Shown here: positions 1 through 10,747 of the stretch, piece by piece
Layout: each line of letters begins with the position of its first letter
Position numbering within the stretch: position 1 is the first letter of the stretch
Source of the DNA: Cordylochernes scorpioides
Taxonomy: Eukaryota > Arthropoda > Arachnida > Pseudoscorpiones > Chernetidae
Direction: 5' to 3'
DNA length: 64,000 nucleotides
Assembly (NCBI GenBank): GCA_030710605.1
Contig: CP092863.1
Coordinates: forward strand, 136,260,026-136,324,025
Program-made: the position numbers and the translations under genes
Notes under the pieces: generated by a model
What the model was told of the DNA's origin: nothing
Database searches by the model: none
What the model saw: the letters and a program-made list of their open reading frames with translations, nothing else

Positions 1-939
1 AGAAAATTATTTCTATTTTTTACCTCAAAAAAGCATGCTTTTTCATTGCCGTATCCAGCGGTTGGTCTATTTTTGAAGCTTTTTAATGATAACTGGTTTT
101 GTACATTAATATTTTGGTAATAATATTATGATTTTAGTTTTTAAAAATCTTTTTAACATATCTGAGGGTTATTTTGAATAAAAATTTTAAAAATTTTGAT
201 TTTTACCTCAAAAAGACAGGAAATTTTTATGCTTTGTTTAGAAATTGCTGGTTTTGAAGCTTTTGTTATTAATCTCAATCTAAATTTTTTTTCAGAATAT
301 GCCTCGCCACAGCCGACGTTTACTTGGTAGGAATACGGCTGCTTCCAGGAGATATAGGAATGCTAGAGCTATTGAGACACCACTTCAAAGTGAGACGCGT
401 CGTGCGCTTCGCCGTCTTAGGTATTCTGAAGCCCGCGTCGCAGCTACACAAACTATGCAAGTTCCTGTTCAGCGTATTCAGCTTTGGACTCATAAGCCGT
501 TTTCAGGTTTGCAGTATAATGCCCATATTGATTATAAAGCTGATTCATCTGTCGATATAGGCCAAATGTCTCGGGTATGCCAGTTTTGCTCTGCTTTGAG
601 ATTTAAAGATGATGTAATGTAATAGAAACAAAATAAACCTCATCCTACCTAATATACATTACTTCTGAGGATTAAAGATTTTGATTTGTGTTGAGAATTT
701 TGCATGCATTTCTCTATTTCTTTTCTTATCTTGCAAAGCTAATGGATTGTTTAGGTTGCTTATTTTTGACTCGCCAATTTGTTTAGTGATAAAGTGGTAT
801 AGCGTTCTTTTTCAGAGCATCACCCTACAAAAAAATTACCTGACCTTTCCTAATATTCAGATAGATTTATTATATCAACATACTAGACTACAAACATTCC
901 CTCGAGTAAAACCCGGGCGGAGCCGGGTACACCCGCTAG
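1..939 (+). mobile_element. Helitron, 3' part (copy 1), cut by window edge
   Basis: This is the 3' portion of a rolling-circle Helitron. The end shows a GC-rich hairpin (cccgggcggagccggg) followed by a terminal CTAG at 936-939 and a host T at 940, the usual Helitron 3' architecture. The same element is seen in full at 27633-30437. It holds only the first 107 codons of a Rep/helicase gene, so it cannot move without help. No target-site duplication is expected for this class. Confidence 0.8.
299..622 (+). pseudogene. Helitron Rep/helicase N-terminal fragment, 107 aa
   Basis: The 107-aa frame has an Arg-rich start and ends in a Cys-x-x-Cys segment (CQFCSALRFKDD). That segment resembles the N-terminal zinc-binding part of animal Helitron Rep/helicase proteins, which are normally well over 1,000 residues; the Rep nuclease and Pif1-type helicase domains are absent. 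The ATG at 299 follows a T-run ending in CAG, a possible 3' splice acceptor, so this may be one exon of the parent gene. The reading stops at TAA, and the Helitron 3' end lies about 320 bp downstream. The protein is identical to the second copy at 29797-30120, with one base difference seen. It is probably a non-functional remnant. Confidence 0.65.
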
Positions 940-1220
940 TACATAATAAATTTGTTGCTGTTGATTATTCCTCAAGTCGTTTAAACGATCTCCATTAGGT
1001 TCCATTGTCTCAGCTTTTCTATTATAGTCCTGGGATTTTCCAGAGGTCATTTTTGGAGGTTTTGATACAATCCAATATATGTAGATATAATTGAGAAAGA
1101 ATACATAATACAATTACGTACATAGACATTATACATATAACCGCGAATAATATTATTACGGCGAATACATACAAATACAATTACTTTATACATAATACAA
1201 AGACATAACGGGGAATAATA

Positions 1221-2620
1221 CACTGCGTGACATTGAAAATGGAACACCAAGAAATAGTGGCCAGAAAATTATGCAAATTTCAGGGTAGACGCGCCTAACC
1301 GAGTTATGCAAATGATGTAAAATGCGCAGCTCTCGTGCGCACATGGAGTAAGATATAAGGGAAGGAACTTGCAGAAAGGACAGTATTCGTGTCGTTATTT
1401 CTTCAAGGAAAATCATTGTAGAAATTTTGTTCTTGTGTCAAAAGACACGTGTAATAACAGAGAATGCCAGGTCATCGTAAACGGAGGCAGTTCAAGCAGA
1501 CAGACGCTTTTACGAGGGGCATGGTGATCGAACTGAAAAGGGCAGGTTAGTCCATACGTCAAATCGCAGCTGATACACACCTTGGTGCGTCCACGGTGCA
1601 CCGACTGTGGAGAAGATGATTGGAACAAGGAAATGTGGCAATTTATAGGAATGTCGGTGCAACCAGAGTGACGTCAGCACGTGTGAATCGGCGTATCCTT
1701 CGACAATCCTTTGTACCGCCATCCTGCAACATGTGCAAGACACCCTAGATCATTCCATCTCGACCAGAACCATTTCCCGTCGATTGGATGCTAATGGCTT
1801 GCACTCATGCCGTCCGCTAAGAAGACTGCCATTGACCCCACCGAATAGGCGCCAACGTTTGGAATGGTGCCGGGCTAGATCGACGTGGATGACGGAATGG
1901 CACAGGATCGTGTTCTCAGATGAGTCGCGTTTCTGCTTGTCCAGTGATAGTCGCCGTGTACGCGTGTGGCGTCGATGTGGAGAAAGGTCCAATCCGGCAG
2001 CAATTGTGGAACGCCCCACCGTGCGACAACGTGGAATCATGGTTTGGGGCGCAATCGCGTATGATTCCAGGTCACCTTTACTTCGTATTCAGGGCACTAT
2101 GACGGCCCAACGATACGTTGATGATGTGCTGCGACCGGTGACACTCCCCTACCTTCAGGGGGTACCCAATGCCCTTTATCAGCAGGATAACGCCCGACCG
2201 CACACTGCTCGCATTAGACAACAAGCTCTGCAAGATGTACAGATGCTTCCCTGGCCACCGTACTCTCCTGAACTCTCACCAATCGAGCACGTCTGGGACA
2301 TCATTGGACGCCGTTTGCATGCCTTGCCACAGCCGCGTTCAGAAGACGAACTGTGGCAAATGGTTGAGAGGGAATGGAGAGCCATCCCTCAGGACGCCAT
2401 CCGTACTCTGATTGACTCTCTACCTAGACGTGTTGCTGCGTGCATCGCCGTCCGCGGTGGTCCTACTTGCTACTAAGCCGACGCCGTTCTCGCTCTGTAT
2501 TATGACTATCATTTTGAAATAAAGATCACTTATTGTTCGTCCCTGTCTCTCTCTGTCTGCCGAGTTTCATCACTTTCTGGCCACTATTTCTTGGTGTTCC
2601 ATTTTCAATGTCACGCAGTG
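1221..2620 (+). mobile_element. Tc1-like DNA transposon, copy 1 (1400 bp)
   Basis: Perfect 47-bp terminal inverted repeats (1221-1267 and 2574-2620, starting CACTGCGTGACATTG) are flanked by TA dinucleotides (1219-1220 and 2621-2622), the Tc1/mariner signature. It contains a broken transposase gene. Compared with its duplicate (30737-32155) it is 19 bp shorter, which matches one deletion inside the gene. Confidence 0.95.
1464..2476 (+). pseudogene. Tc1-like transposase, disrupted
   Basis: It would encode a DDE transposase that cuts and pastes the surrounding element. Reading from ATG 1464 gives the helix-turn-helix region, broken by TAG at 1548-1550 and TGA at 1617-1619, then a net 19-bp deletion near 1706-1710 that shifts frame. 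From 1733 the catalytic part is open for 247 codons. It shows DESRF, QQDNARPHTA and PELSPIEHVWD, so all three acidic residues are present. I count 32 residues between the second Asp and the Glu, against the usual 34 in Tc1. The C-terminal PRRVAACI block is intact. The gene is dead in this copy but may still supply ends that can be mobilised in trans. Confidence 0.93.
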
Positions 2621-2939
2621 TATTATGGCGAATAATATTGGTATTTCATTTTTTTTTTGCAAGTGTTTACGAACTTTTGGTATAACCTTGTATTCTTTAT
2701 ATTTTATATTCTACGATTTTGTGATCATTATTTTACCTTTGTTTTTAGGGTAATTGTTGTTTTGAATCCTGTCTTCATGGATTCATAACAACAGGTATCA
2801 TATATTGACATTGAATTACCGCGAACAGATGAAGAGAATGATTTTAAATGATATTATTTAAAACACAGCGCAACAACACAACACACATGCACACATATAA
2901 TACAACATACAAAAGTGAAATTGTACTTGGATCAGGTGG

Positions 2940-3541
2940 ATAAATTAAGAGAAAGATCTCTCTTGATCGTGCAACTAAAAGTTGCTGATGGATATCTCCA
3001 TCTATCGGAATAAATATCAACTAATCGTTTTTTCTAGGTGTCTTCTTCTTCTTCTTTCTTATCTCCATTCAATCATATTAGGATATCAAGTTGTGGCCCT
3101 TGATGGTATCTGTTTGAAAACTATCATAACTGGGTGAAGTAGAATGCGACTGTCTTTGTCATTAAGACTGGGAGCACTACTCAGTGGCAGGCCGACTTAG
3201 TTCCAAAAGAAATGGCCGCCTCTGACATGAGGAACAGACACCATGTGCAGCCGCTCCTAACATGAAGTACAAACGCTGCTCATCCTGTATCCCTGGATTA
3301 TGAGTCCTTACAAGGTACTATCAGCCGGGCCAGCTGAGCACAGGTTTTTTAAGGAGCTTGTTACTGCTCCCCCCCCCCTCCTTTTTCATCCGGGCTTGGG
3401 ACCGGCAAAGGCGAAGTTTTTATTTCTATTAATTCCAGAGAATTGGCCAAATACCATTTCTTGATTAATTAAGAATCAATGGCTTGTGCCATCAGTAACT
3501 TTTAGTTGCGCGATCACAGGGCATGTCTTTCTTTTAATAAT
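2940..3541. repeat. Foldback element split by a retroposon
   Basis: The arms at about 2955-3034 and 3421-3532 are inverted copies (GTTGCTGATGG near one end, CCATCAGTAAC near the other). An uninterrupted relative lies at 50660-50913. The middle was opened by the dispersed element at 3035-3415. Confidence 0.65.
3035..3415 (-). repeat. Dispersed retroposon-like repeat (family A)
   Basis: This is a roughly 380-bp unit with a TTC-rich left edge, i.e. a (GAA)n tail on the minus strand, and a conserved CCGGGCTTGGGACCGGC block at the other edge. Other copies are at 7623-8004, 32570-32951, 38886-39271 and 61378-61716. It has no coding capacity that I can support; short frames across it are repeated in all copies and drift with indels. 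Confidence 0.7.
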
Positions 3542-4322
3542 AAAAACGTCATTTTAATGTGTTAGAGTGTTGGGAGATATTTACACTGTGCTGGTATCTT
3601 TTATTGACATTTCACTTTTTAACTTTTGTTTTGTCATCTTTTGTAATAAGTTCAATTGTAATATTTTTACATCTCATTTATTCTTCACATTCGTATTCAA
3701 CACTTTCATGTGTAATTATTATAATTATACAGAGATAACTTCCTCTGATTATAAAATCCAGGAGTTTTGGATTCTTCTAGGTAAGATATAAAAGTCACCG
3801 CTAAAAAGAGGAGACGGGGCAATAACTCCCAGTTCACCGAAATGACCATTTATAGACAATTTTTTTAAAAATATATTTATATTTAAACTAATTTAAAACA
3901 TAATTGCAATTTAATTGAAATAAATAAATAAATCATAATGCATCAGCGCACCATCTTTTATAAAAATTTCAAACTATTTTTGATGCGTATGATTCTTTTT
4001 GGAATAAATTTTCTACTACCCTTACTGTGCAATGATAAAATAATTCAAAGTTCTACTGTCCTTAATGCGATGAGAAAATATTGGGAGGGCTTGGCTCTTC
4101 AGTGGTGAACCCTCTCAACGTCAATTTATTCTACCAGATCGCTTCTCTAGAGCTCTAATACTGTATTGGATCATTCTGCTTTTATATACTACACTGAAGG
4201 GTAGAATCTTAGAAATGGTATTTAAGAAAACTATGGACATAAGCTTTTAGGACAGTAGAATTAACATTTAAATATTTGTATCGAGCAATGCTCTTCCGTA
4301 AACAATAAGAACAAGTTAGGCA
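3542..4322. other. AT-rich, MITE fragments, no gene
   Basis: Non-coding. From about 4050 it carries half of the MITE family recognised by TTCTACTGTCCTTACTGCGA and a TCAGTGGTGAACCCTC block, also seen near 33590, 54985, 62875 and 63850. Confidence 0.6.
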
Positions 4323-4743
4323 TTCTATATACAGTTACGAGTGTCATGCGTTCTTCATCTCTTAATCAGTTTTCATCTATGTCCCCGTTTGCTTTTTTTT
4401 TTTTTGGAATGGCGCCCTCCTATTGGTTGGCTACGATCACGCCACCTTTACCCCCCCCCCTCCCACTCGCTTTTTCGTTTTTGTAACTATTGTGTTGGAG
4501 CGGGTCGCTCCTTAAATAAATGCATATATTAGTTAATAACTAAATGGAATCCTCTTTTTCTTTTTCCCAGTAAGAGACGCCTACGGAAGCCAACAGTACA
4601 TAGACAGATAAAGCACATAGGCTATAGTTATTAACTAATATATGCATTTATTTAAGGCGCCAATTTATAATTGTAACAAATAGTATTTGAATAAAAACAT
4701 TCAATCGGGTAAAACACGGGCGTTGCCCGGGTCATTCGGCTAG
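4323..4743 (+). mobile_element. Small Helitron with nested MITE (copy 1)
   Basis: The 5' end TTCTATATACAGTTACGAG and the 3' end, a GGGCGTTGCCC hairpin then CTAG at 4740-4743, sit between a host A (4322) and T (4744). Both ends and a GGTTGGCTACGATCACGCC interior match the Helitron at 47702-48045 on the other strand. It lacks the tRNA-like insert and instead holds a 144-bp MITE. The first base is uncertain by one, since Helitrons usually begin with TC. Confidence 0.8.
4512..4655. mobile_element. 144-bp MITE with perfect 31-bp TIRs
   Basis: Inverted repeats at 4512-4542 and 4625-4655 (TTAAATAAATGCATATATTA...) are perfect by eye. It is nested in the small Helitron and repeated in copy 2 at the matching place. 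Confidence 0.85.
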
Positions 4744-5159
4744 TAAATTAATACACAGGAATATTTTTCATCGCAGTAAGTATACAATAGAATTTTATTT
4801 ATTTGCGAAAAGAAACATTCGCGTCTTAATGTCTTCATTCGTTATATATAGATGGCGCGTTATTGCTTTGTATTTATAAAATAATTATCATTGCAATAAA
4901 TGGGCAATAGTAAATTATTTTATTTTTTAAAGAATCATACGATTCAAAAATAGTTTAATTTTTTTTTATAAATAATGATATAATGATACATCAATATGCT
5001 GTTTTTCTCTATCAACCCCAACACATTATAATCGTCGAAGACATTTTATAAAATAAACGCTTATTAAAAATAAGAGAATTTTTCTTAATTTCTTATCTCT
5101 GAAAGTATGTGAGAACTTACCAACAATATTCCGTCAGTTTGATGTATTATACCGCTATA

Positions 5160-5679
5160 GCATACACATACAGCTTTATTAAGACCACCAGTCTTTTACA
5201 GATTCACCACAGGAAGAAAGGAAGCATAGATGGAGCTCCTGTACTCCAGGTAGCACAGAACCCAACAATATTTGATACACACATACAGCTTTATTAAGAC
5301 CACCTGTTTTATACAGATTCACCACAGGAAGAAAGGAAGCATAGATGGAGCTCCTGTACTCCAGGTAGCACAGAACCCAACAATATTTGATACACACATA
5401 CAGCTTTATTAAGACCACCGGTCTTATACAGATTCACCACAGGAAGGAAGCATAGATGGAGTTCCTATACTCCAGGCAGCACAGAACCCAACAACAGCCT
5501 ACAGGTCCGACACATGTCCAGTAGCGACACATTCTTTCGTGCGTACGTGAAGGTTAGCGTATCACTGAAAAGACAAGTGTGGAATCAGCCGCGTTCTAGT
5601 CTTCCCTTTCCTCATCCAAATGAACCACGACATTCGGCAATTCTATTCATCTCCTCCGAACGGTGACTGCGGTCTTAAC
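5160..5679. mobile_element. TIR element with ~111-bp minisatellite (copy 1)
   Basis: Flanked by an 11-bp direct repeat ATACCGCTATA (5149-5159, 5680-5690), a likely target duplication. The left end carries about three tandem units of roughly 110 bp beginning ACAGCTTTATTAAGACCACC (to about 5500). The right end reads GACTGCGGTCTTAAC, so both ends contain TTAAGACC in inverted orientation. Related ends lie at 10266-10740, 16190-16480, 34693-35555 and 41525-43215. No transposase is present. Confidence 0.65.
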
Positions 5680-6074
5680 ATACCGCTATAACATTTTATA
5701 GGTTTTTCTTTATAGTTGGTGTATTTATAGCTTTTTATATAATACTAGTAGAAAAGCCCGTCCAAGGACGGGATCGGCTAGAGCAGGTGGATTCCTAATT
5801 CTATTTCTCACATTCCTTTTTGATATTTAATAATATGTAATCGGAAGCGTTCGAGGTAAAATAACGTTCATGGTCCGTCAGGGATCGATCCCCTTCCGAG
5901 CGTTGCAACATTTTACCTTTCGGGTCATTTTATTAATATTTTTTTTTAATTAACATTTTTACTTTAAAAGAGGTGAACTTACAATGAATAAATTTCTTTG
6001 TAAACAACATTTTTGGTGAAGCAAGCTGAACTATTTTCAAGAAGCCTTCCTTGCTTGCTTCCGTGGATTATTTT

Positions 6075-6555
6075 TATTTTAACACACTTAGAGCTTTTCA
6101 CCTAGAAAAAGCAACATATAACTGACCATGGCTAAAAACTGGTTCAGGTAAATAGATGCCAACCATTTCAAGGGTTTGGCCTTGTGATTTATTTATTGTC
6201 AATCTATCGTTATTTGTGTAAAATTTATTGTCATAGCGAAGGCTAATTTTACAGGGAACTGTCCCCTTCTGAGAATGAAAGGAATCTCAGAATGTATTGG
6301 GGCCAAGTAAACTCTCGGAATAAATACAGATTGATCTACTGCAGTGCCAGTCTGAACTTTTGAAATAATTAAATTAGGTAACAATTTAGTTACTACTAAT
6401 CTCGTCCCGTTACAAAGACCTCGCTTTGTGTTTAAGTTTCGAAGAAGCATTATGATTGCTCCAACTTTTAGCTTCAGCTTATGAAGTGGCATTCCCGAAG
6501 GGTTAAGGCTGTTGAGAAATTCCGGTGGATAGCTCTCATTATCCGGGTATCTCAT
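6075..6555 (-). pseudogene. Helitron Pif1-type helicase C-terminal remnant
   Basis: The minus-strand frame from ATG 6555 gives 118 residues, with [41 protein letters not shown] and [16 protein letters not shown]. These are conserved blocks of the C-terminal helicase domain of Helitron RepHel proteins (superfamily 1B, Pif1-like). Near 6200 the frame shifts. The expected continuation ([27 protein letters not shown]) follows in another frame down to about 6080, where a stop interrupts it. The nuclease half and the Walker motifs are missing. The fragment lies entirely within the Helitron 5745-6963, so it is what is left of that element's own gene after internal deletion. Confidence 0.9.
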
Positions 6556-6842
6556 ATTCCGGGTGAATTTAAACGTCTTTGTCGCTGCTGTTCAATACGA
6601 CGTTGCTTAACTTCGATGGCCTCAACAATAGAAAGGGCTCTTTTAGGAGATATTGTTTATAAAAATAAAATAATCAAGCTAAATTAAAAAAATAAAATTA
6701 TTTAAAAAATATTATTCCTCAAATATTCACCGAATAAATTGCCGAAAGCAAAAAAATGACTAATAAGGTCAGAATAGAATAAAATAAAGGAAGAAAACAA
6801 AACAAAAACCAAACAGACCTACAGCCGGCCACGTCACTTAAG

Positions 6843-6843
6843 T

Positions 6844-6877
<34 letters not shown>
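6843..6877. repeat. Poly-G run of about 35 bases
   Basis: An almost pure G homopolymer within the Helitron 5745-6963; absent from copy 2 together with the element. Its length is likely unreliable in the assembly. Confidence 0.9.
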
Positions 6878-6963
6878 CGGCCAAGCCAATCAGGTTTGAA
6901 CACGTCACACAGAATGGACCAATCCTATTCGGCTTCAACGAACAGACGCTTTATTATATGTGA

Positions 6964-7610
6964 TTGTAGCAAAATATATATTTCTTTATAAATAGATATT
7001 GATATATGTTCCTATACATAGCAAACTTCCTTAGTTCCTCTCAGGTATTTTATAATTTTTTTTTTTTTTCGTTTTGAATAGTAATAAATTGCTATGTCAT
7101 TTAGAGATTTTATCTCTTGAAGATAACATTTTAAAAGATTTAGAACAATTTTTTACGCCTTGCTAAATACTTTGTTTTCATTTCTTTTGACCAAGACAAA
7201 AATTGTTGTTGAAATATTGAGAAAATAAGACTTTATCTTGCCGAAGTGTCTATTTTTAAAGAAATTTATAGATTTGTGTTTCCTAATTTTTTATGTGACG
7301 ATGTAATGAAATTGAACTTTGTGGGTTTAAAATATTTGAAATATAATCAATTGATAGCAGGCTTAAAAAACAAGGATGATATTAGATAGAGAATTTGCCG
7401 GGAGGAATTGATCCATCGAAGCATAGGGCGCCTCTCCCGTCAAGTCGACCTGTGCGTCTAAGGATGATATTATAAAAAAGAAATATAATTTTTCATTATT
7501 CTCAATATTAAGACGAATTGAAATGTATTAATTTAGAATTGAAATGATAATATGCAAGTAATCTATATTTTGAATGAGATTTTCTAGGTTAACGCATATA
7601 ATAACTAAGA
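6964..7610. other. AT-rich spacer with empty Penelope target
   Basis: No gene. Around 7080-7100 it contains TAATAAATTGCTATGTCATT, the unoccupied version of the site where copy 2 has the Penelope-like insertion. A CCGGGAGGAATTGATCC...CTCTCCCGTC block near 7399-7445 resembles the edge of the foldback at 9509. About 130 bp from 7465 are missing in copy 2. Confidence 0.6.
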
Positions 7611-8016
7611 TATCAGAGGTATCTTCTTCTTCTTTCTTATCTCCACTCAATCATATTAGGGTATCAAGTTGTGACCCTTGATGGTGTCTGTTTGACAACC
7701 ATCATGACTGGGTGAAGTAGAATGCATCTGCCTTTGTCATTAAGACTGGGAGCACTACTCAGTGGCAGGCCGACTTAGCTCCAAAAAATAATAATAATAA
7801 TGGCCGCCTCTGACATGAAGAAAATACGCCATTTGCAGCCGCTTCTAACATGGAGTACAAACGCTGCTCATCCTGTATCCCTGGATCAGGAGCCCTTACA
7901 GGGTACTATCAGCTGGGCCAGCTGAGCCCAGGTTTTTTAGTGAGATTGTTACTGCCTTCCCTCCTCCTTTTTCATCCGGGCTTGGGACCGGCAAAGGCGG
8001 AGTTTATCAGAGGTAT
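7611..8016 (-). mobile_element. Family A retroposon with 12-bp target duplication
   Basis: TATCAGAGGTAT occurs at 7611-7622 and 8005-8016 on either side of the repeat, with a third copy at 8025-8036. The element has a (TTC)n edge at the left, meaning a (GAA)n tail on the minus strand. A simple-sequence tail plus a 12-bp duplication is the mark of target-primed retroposition by a LINE enzyme. I see no promoter boxes or coding capacity, so I cannot assign it to a SINE or a truncated LINE. Confidence 0.7.
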
Positions 8017-8226
8017 GTTCCAATTATCAGAGGTATGAATACTGAAAATGTAATAATATTCTAAATTTATCTATAAAAATCATTTAAAAGTTTTGACTTC
8101 CATTATTTTTATAGAACATGTGATTGGAAAATTACATTATAAGTTTATCCATACATTCTATAATGAAATTAATTAAAAGCATGCATACGTGCAATAGAAT
8201 CCACCATTTTGATGAAAAATATATTG

Positions 8227-8600
8227 AAAAAGGTCAGGTATTGATATTAAAAACAACAAAAAAAGACATATCCTGACCTTGCTCATATAAGCATTTTAGA
8301 TGACAGAGCGCCATCTAGTGGAACAAAAATCAACTAAACGTTGATTTAGCCGGTTACCTGATATTTCGCCTACGCATTTTCTTGACGAATCAAGAAGAGC
8401 CAACCAGGTACACGTTTCGGGCTGTTGGCTCTCGTCAGCGTGGTGCAAGCTGTACCTCAACGACCAAAAATTTGTTCCACGAGGTTTCTTGCGAAAACAA
8501 GACATGGGTATTTACTGCCAAGTTTGAGTAAATACGCTGTTCATATGAGAAATAGTTTTAAAATAGAAACAAAGTCTGGTGTGTTGATGTTAAAAATGAA
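8227..8600. repeat. Dispersed repeat with CTCF-like motif (family C)
   Basis: Shared with 39492-39850, 49163-49615 and 56935-57235 (reverse). Landmarks are a CCTGACC edge, AACTAAACGTTGATTTAG, the palindrome-like TTCTTGA(N)ATCAAGAA and TCGTCAGCGTGG. No coding signal is convincing. It could be a MITE; I see no clear terminal repeat. Confidence 0.6.
8308..8321 (-). promoter_or_regulatory. CTCF-like motif
   Basis: The minus strand reads CCACTAGATGGCGC, which fits the vertebrate CTCF core CCASYAGRKGGCRS at every position, and insect CTCF recognises a similar AGATGGCGC core. Binding is not shown by sequence alone. Confidence 0.4.
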
Positions 8601-9162
8601 AAAGGCATATCCTGACCTATCACATGAGCCTTTTTTCCGATCCATTTTATTATTTATCCCGTTTTTACATCTCGCAATGTACATGTAAAACTCAAGGATA
8701 AAGCTAAAAAGAAAGCTAACCCTAATCTTATTCTAACTTTCTAATCTTGTTATCTGCAACACTTTTCCCGCCAAAACAATTGTTTGGCAGAAGATGTTTC
8801 TAACTTGATGAAAGATTTCAGAGCGCATGCGCTGTTGTCTAATGGGACAATCAGACGAAAAGCTAATGGCACAGTTCCAAGTGTAGCAAATAAAAACACT
8901 TTATCTGCTAAAAATATTCTGTCATACTCGAAAAATATGCAACCCTATTTTGTTTTAATGTTATGTAAATTGTTTAAATAATATATTCTCTTAATATTCC
9001 TTTTTTTTATGACTGTGACGGAATATATTAGAGATATTGTTCTATGAATATTCTATATAATAGCAGTTAATAGTTTTTGACTACTGACTATGACCATTAT
9101 ATTTTTCAAAGTGCCCGATTTTCTAATGGATATTATGATTTAAAATAAAGATAATATTCTAT

Positions 9163-9468
9163 TTAACACCAAATTGTTATTGAGGAGAAACTGAACAAAC
9201 TACTCTTCACCTTATCTACGACTGTCCGAACTTTACAGAAGTAAGACATTGATTGTTCCCTGATTTAAATGATTTAACTCTCTTACCTTAGCCACTATGT
9301 CTATATAAGTTTTATGAACTCTGTCGAATAATATATATATATACATGTAAATTTGTAAATAGTTAATTCTAAGTTCTGATTTGTTTGTGTTGTTTGGCTT
9401 GTTTCCTTTGTAATAGGCGCAATTATTTCAATATCACGCCTGGTATTTTAATAAATAAATACGAGTAT
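9163..9468 (+). pseudogene. 5'-truncated LINE tail
   Basis: Translation near 9180 gives EETEQTTLHLIYDCPNF, like the C-terminal H-x(n)-C zinc motif of jockey/I-type LINE ORF2 proteins. An AT-rich 3' region follows, ending in AATAAATAAATA. ATAATATTCTAT occurs at 9151-9162 and 9469-9480, a plausible 12-bp target duplication. Copy 2 has the same fragment near 40430-40730. Confidence 0.6.
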
Positions 9469-9508
9469 ATAATATTCTATAGATTAAATTATTCCGGGAG
9501 GAAATTGA

Positions 9509-10075
9509 TCTAAAGAGACAAGGATCGCCTTTCCCGTCAAAATAAACGTCTAAAACCAGACGCCATCTATTGACCGTCGCCGCAACTAGCGGCTTAGGGT
9601 CGGTGACATGCCACAACACCAGTTTTGGCAAACTGAGAAGCATCCACCTAGAGACCATGGTTTAGGGCTAATGGCCTTCGTCAGTCTAGGGCGGACTTTA
9701 TTCCATGAGATCCACACGGGATCTAATGAAATCTTGACAATCTGGCAAAGTGGCTGGGCCATATCCATGGCCAAAATATAGATGGAAATATTTTGGCCAT
9801 AGATATGGCCCAGCCACTTTGCCAGCTAAACACCTCTTTGACAGATTGGCAAGATTCCATTAGATCCCGTGTGGAACTCATGGAATAAAGTCCGCCCTAG
9901 ACTGACGAAGGCCATTAGCCCGAAACCATGGTCTCTAGGTGGATGCTTCTCAGTTTGCCAAAGCTGGTGTTGTGGCTTTGTCACCGACCCGAGGCCGCTA
10001 GTTTCGGCGACGGTCAATAGATAGCGTCTGGTTTTAGACGTCTATTTTGACGGGAGAGGCGACCCTTGTCTTTTT
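9509..10075. mobile_element. 0.57-kb foldback hairpin (copy 1)
   Basis: Two arms of about 275 bp are near-perfect inverted copies meeting at GGCCAAAATATAGATGG (about 9768-9785), with a loop of about 10 bases. The outer edges are TCTAAAGAGACAAGG and CCTTGTCTTTTTAGA. ATAATATTCTAT flanks it at 9469-9480 and 10078-10089. A transcript would fold into a long double-stranded RNA. The duplicate is at 40764-41333. No protein is encoded. Confidence 0.9.
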
Positions 10076-10265
10076 AGATAATATTCTATTTAAAGTTATT
10101 TTTACGCTGAGCAAATATAAATACATTTAAACTTGGATGTTTTATTGACTGCGTAGGATCGAATTTGATTCTATATCTTTTGCTTTCTCACAAATCTATT
10201 TGTAAAATGAGCATTCTATTAAGCAAAAAAGTAAGCGATATTATGCAAAATAGTATCTAAATAAG

Positions 10266-10740
10266 AATACACACACAGCTTTATTAAGACCACCAGTCTT
10301 ATACAGATTCACCACAGGAAGGAAGGAATCATAGATGGAGCTCCTATACTCCAGGCAGCACAGAACCCAACAATATTTGATACACACATACAGCTTTATT
10401 AAGACCACCGGTCTTATACAGATTCATCACAGGAAGGAAGCATAGATGGAGCTCCTATACTCCAGGCAGCACAGAACCCAACAATATTTGATACACACAC
10501 AGCTTTATTAAGACGACCGGTCTTATACAGATTCACCACAGGAAGGAAGCAGAGATAGAGCTCCTGTACTACAGGCAGCACAGAACCCAACAATATTTGA
10601 TACACACACAGCTTTATTAAGACCACCGGTCTTATACAGATTCACCACAGGAAGGAAGCAGAGATAGAGCTCCTATACTCCAGGTAGCACAGAACCCAAC
10701 AACAGCCTCCAGGTCCGACACATGTCCAGTGGCCACACGT
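10266..10740. repeat. Minisatellite TIR, ~111-bp units
   Basis: About four tandem units of ACAGCTTTATTAAGACC...CCCAACAATATTTGATAC. This is the left end of a TIR element whose inverted right end lies at about 16190-16480 (GGTCTTAATAAAGCTTTGTG). Short minus-strand frames across it are products of the repeat. Confidence 0.75.
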
Positions 10741-10747
10741 TCCTTCG

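Larger units (their letters stand above)
5745..6963 (-). mobile_element. Helitron carrying a helicase remnant, copy 1 only
   Basis: On the minus strand it begins TCACATATAATAAAGCG at 6963 and ends with a CCCGTCC-TTGG-GGACGGG hairpin and CTAG (complement of 5745-5748). Host A (5744) and T (6964) flank it. Copy 2 has the intact target TTATATAATATTGTAGC at about 35611-35627 with the A|T junction at 35620/35621, so the 1,219-bp insertion is defined to the base. Confidence 0.95.

Noticed and set aside
299-622. A small host gene conserved in two copies
   Set aside because: It lies inside a Helitron with clear ends and resembles the N-terminal zinc region of Helitron Rep proteins.
3567-3791. 74-residue frame, conserved in both copies (33104-33328)
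   Set aside because: Low-complexity Phe/Asn-rich reading of AT-rich DNA; conservation follows from the segment duplication.
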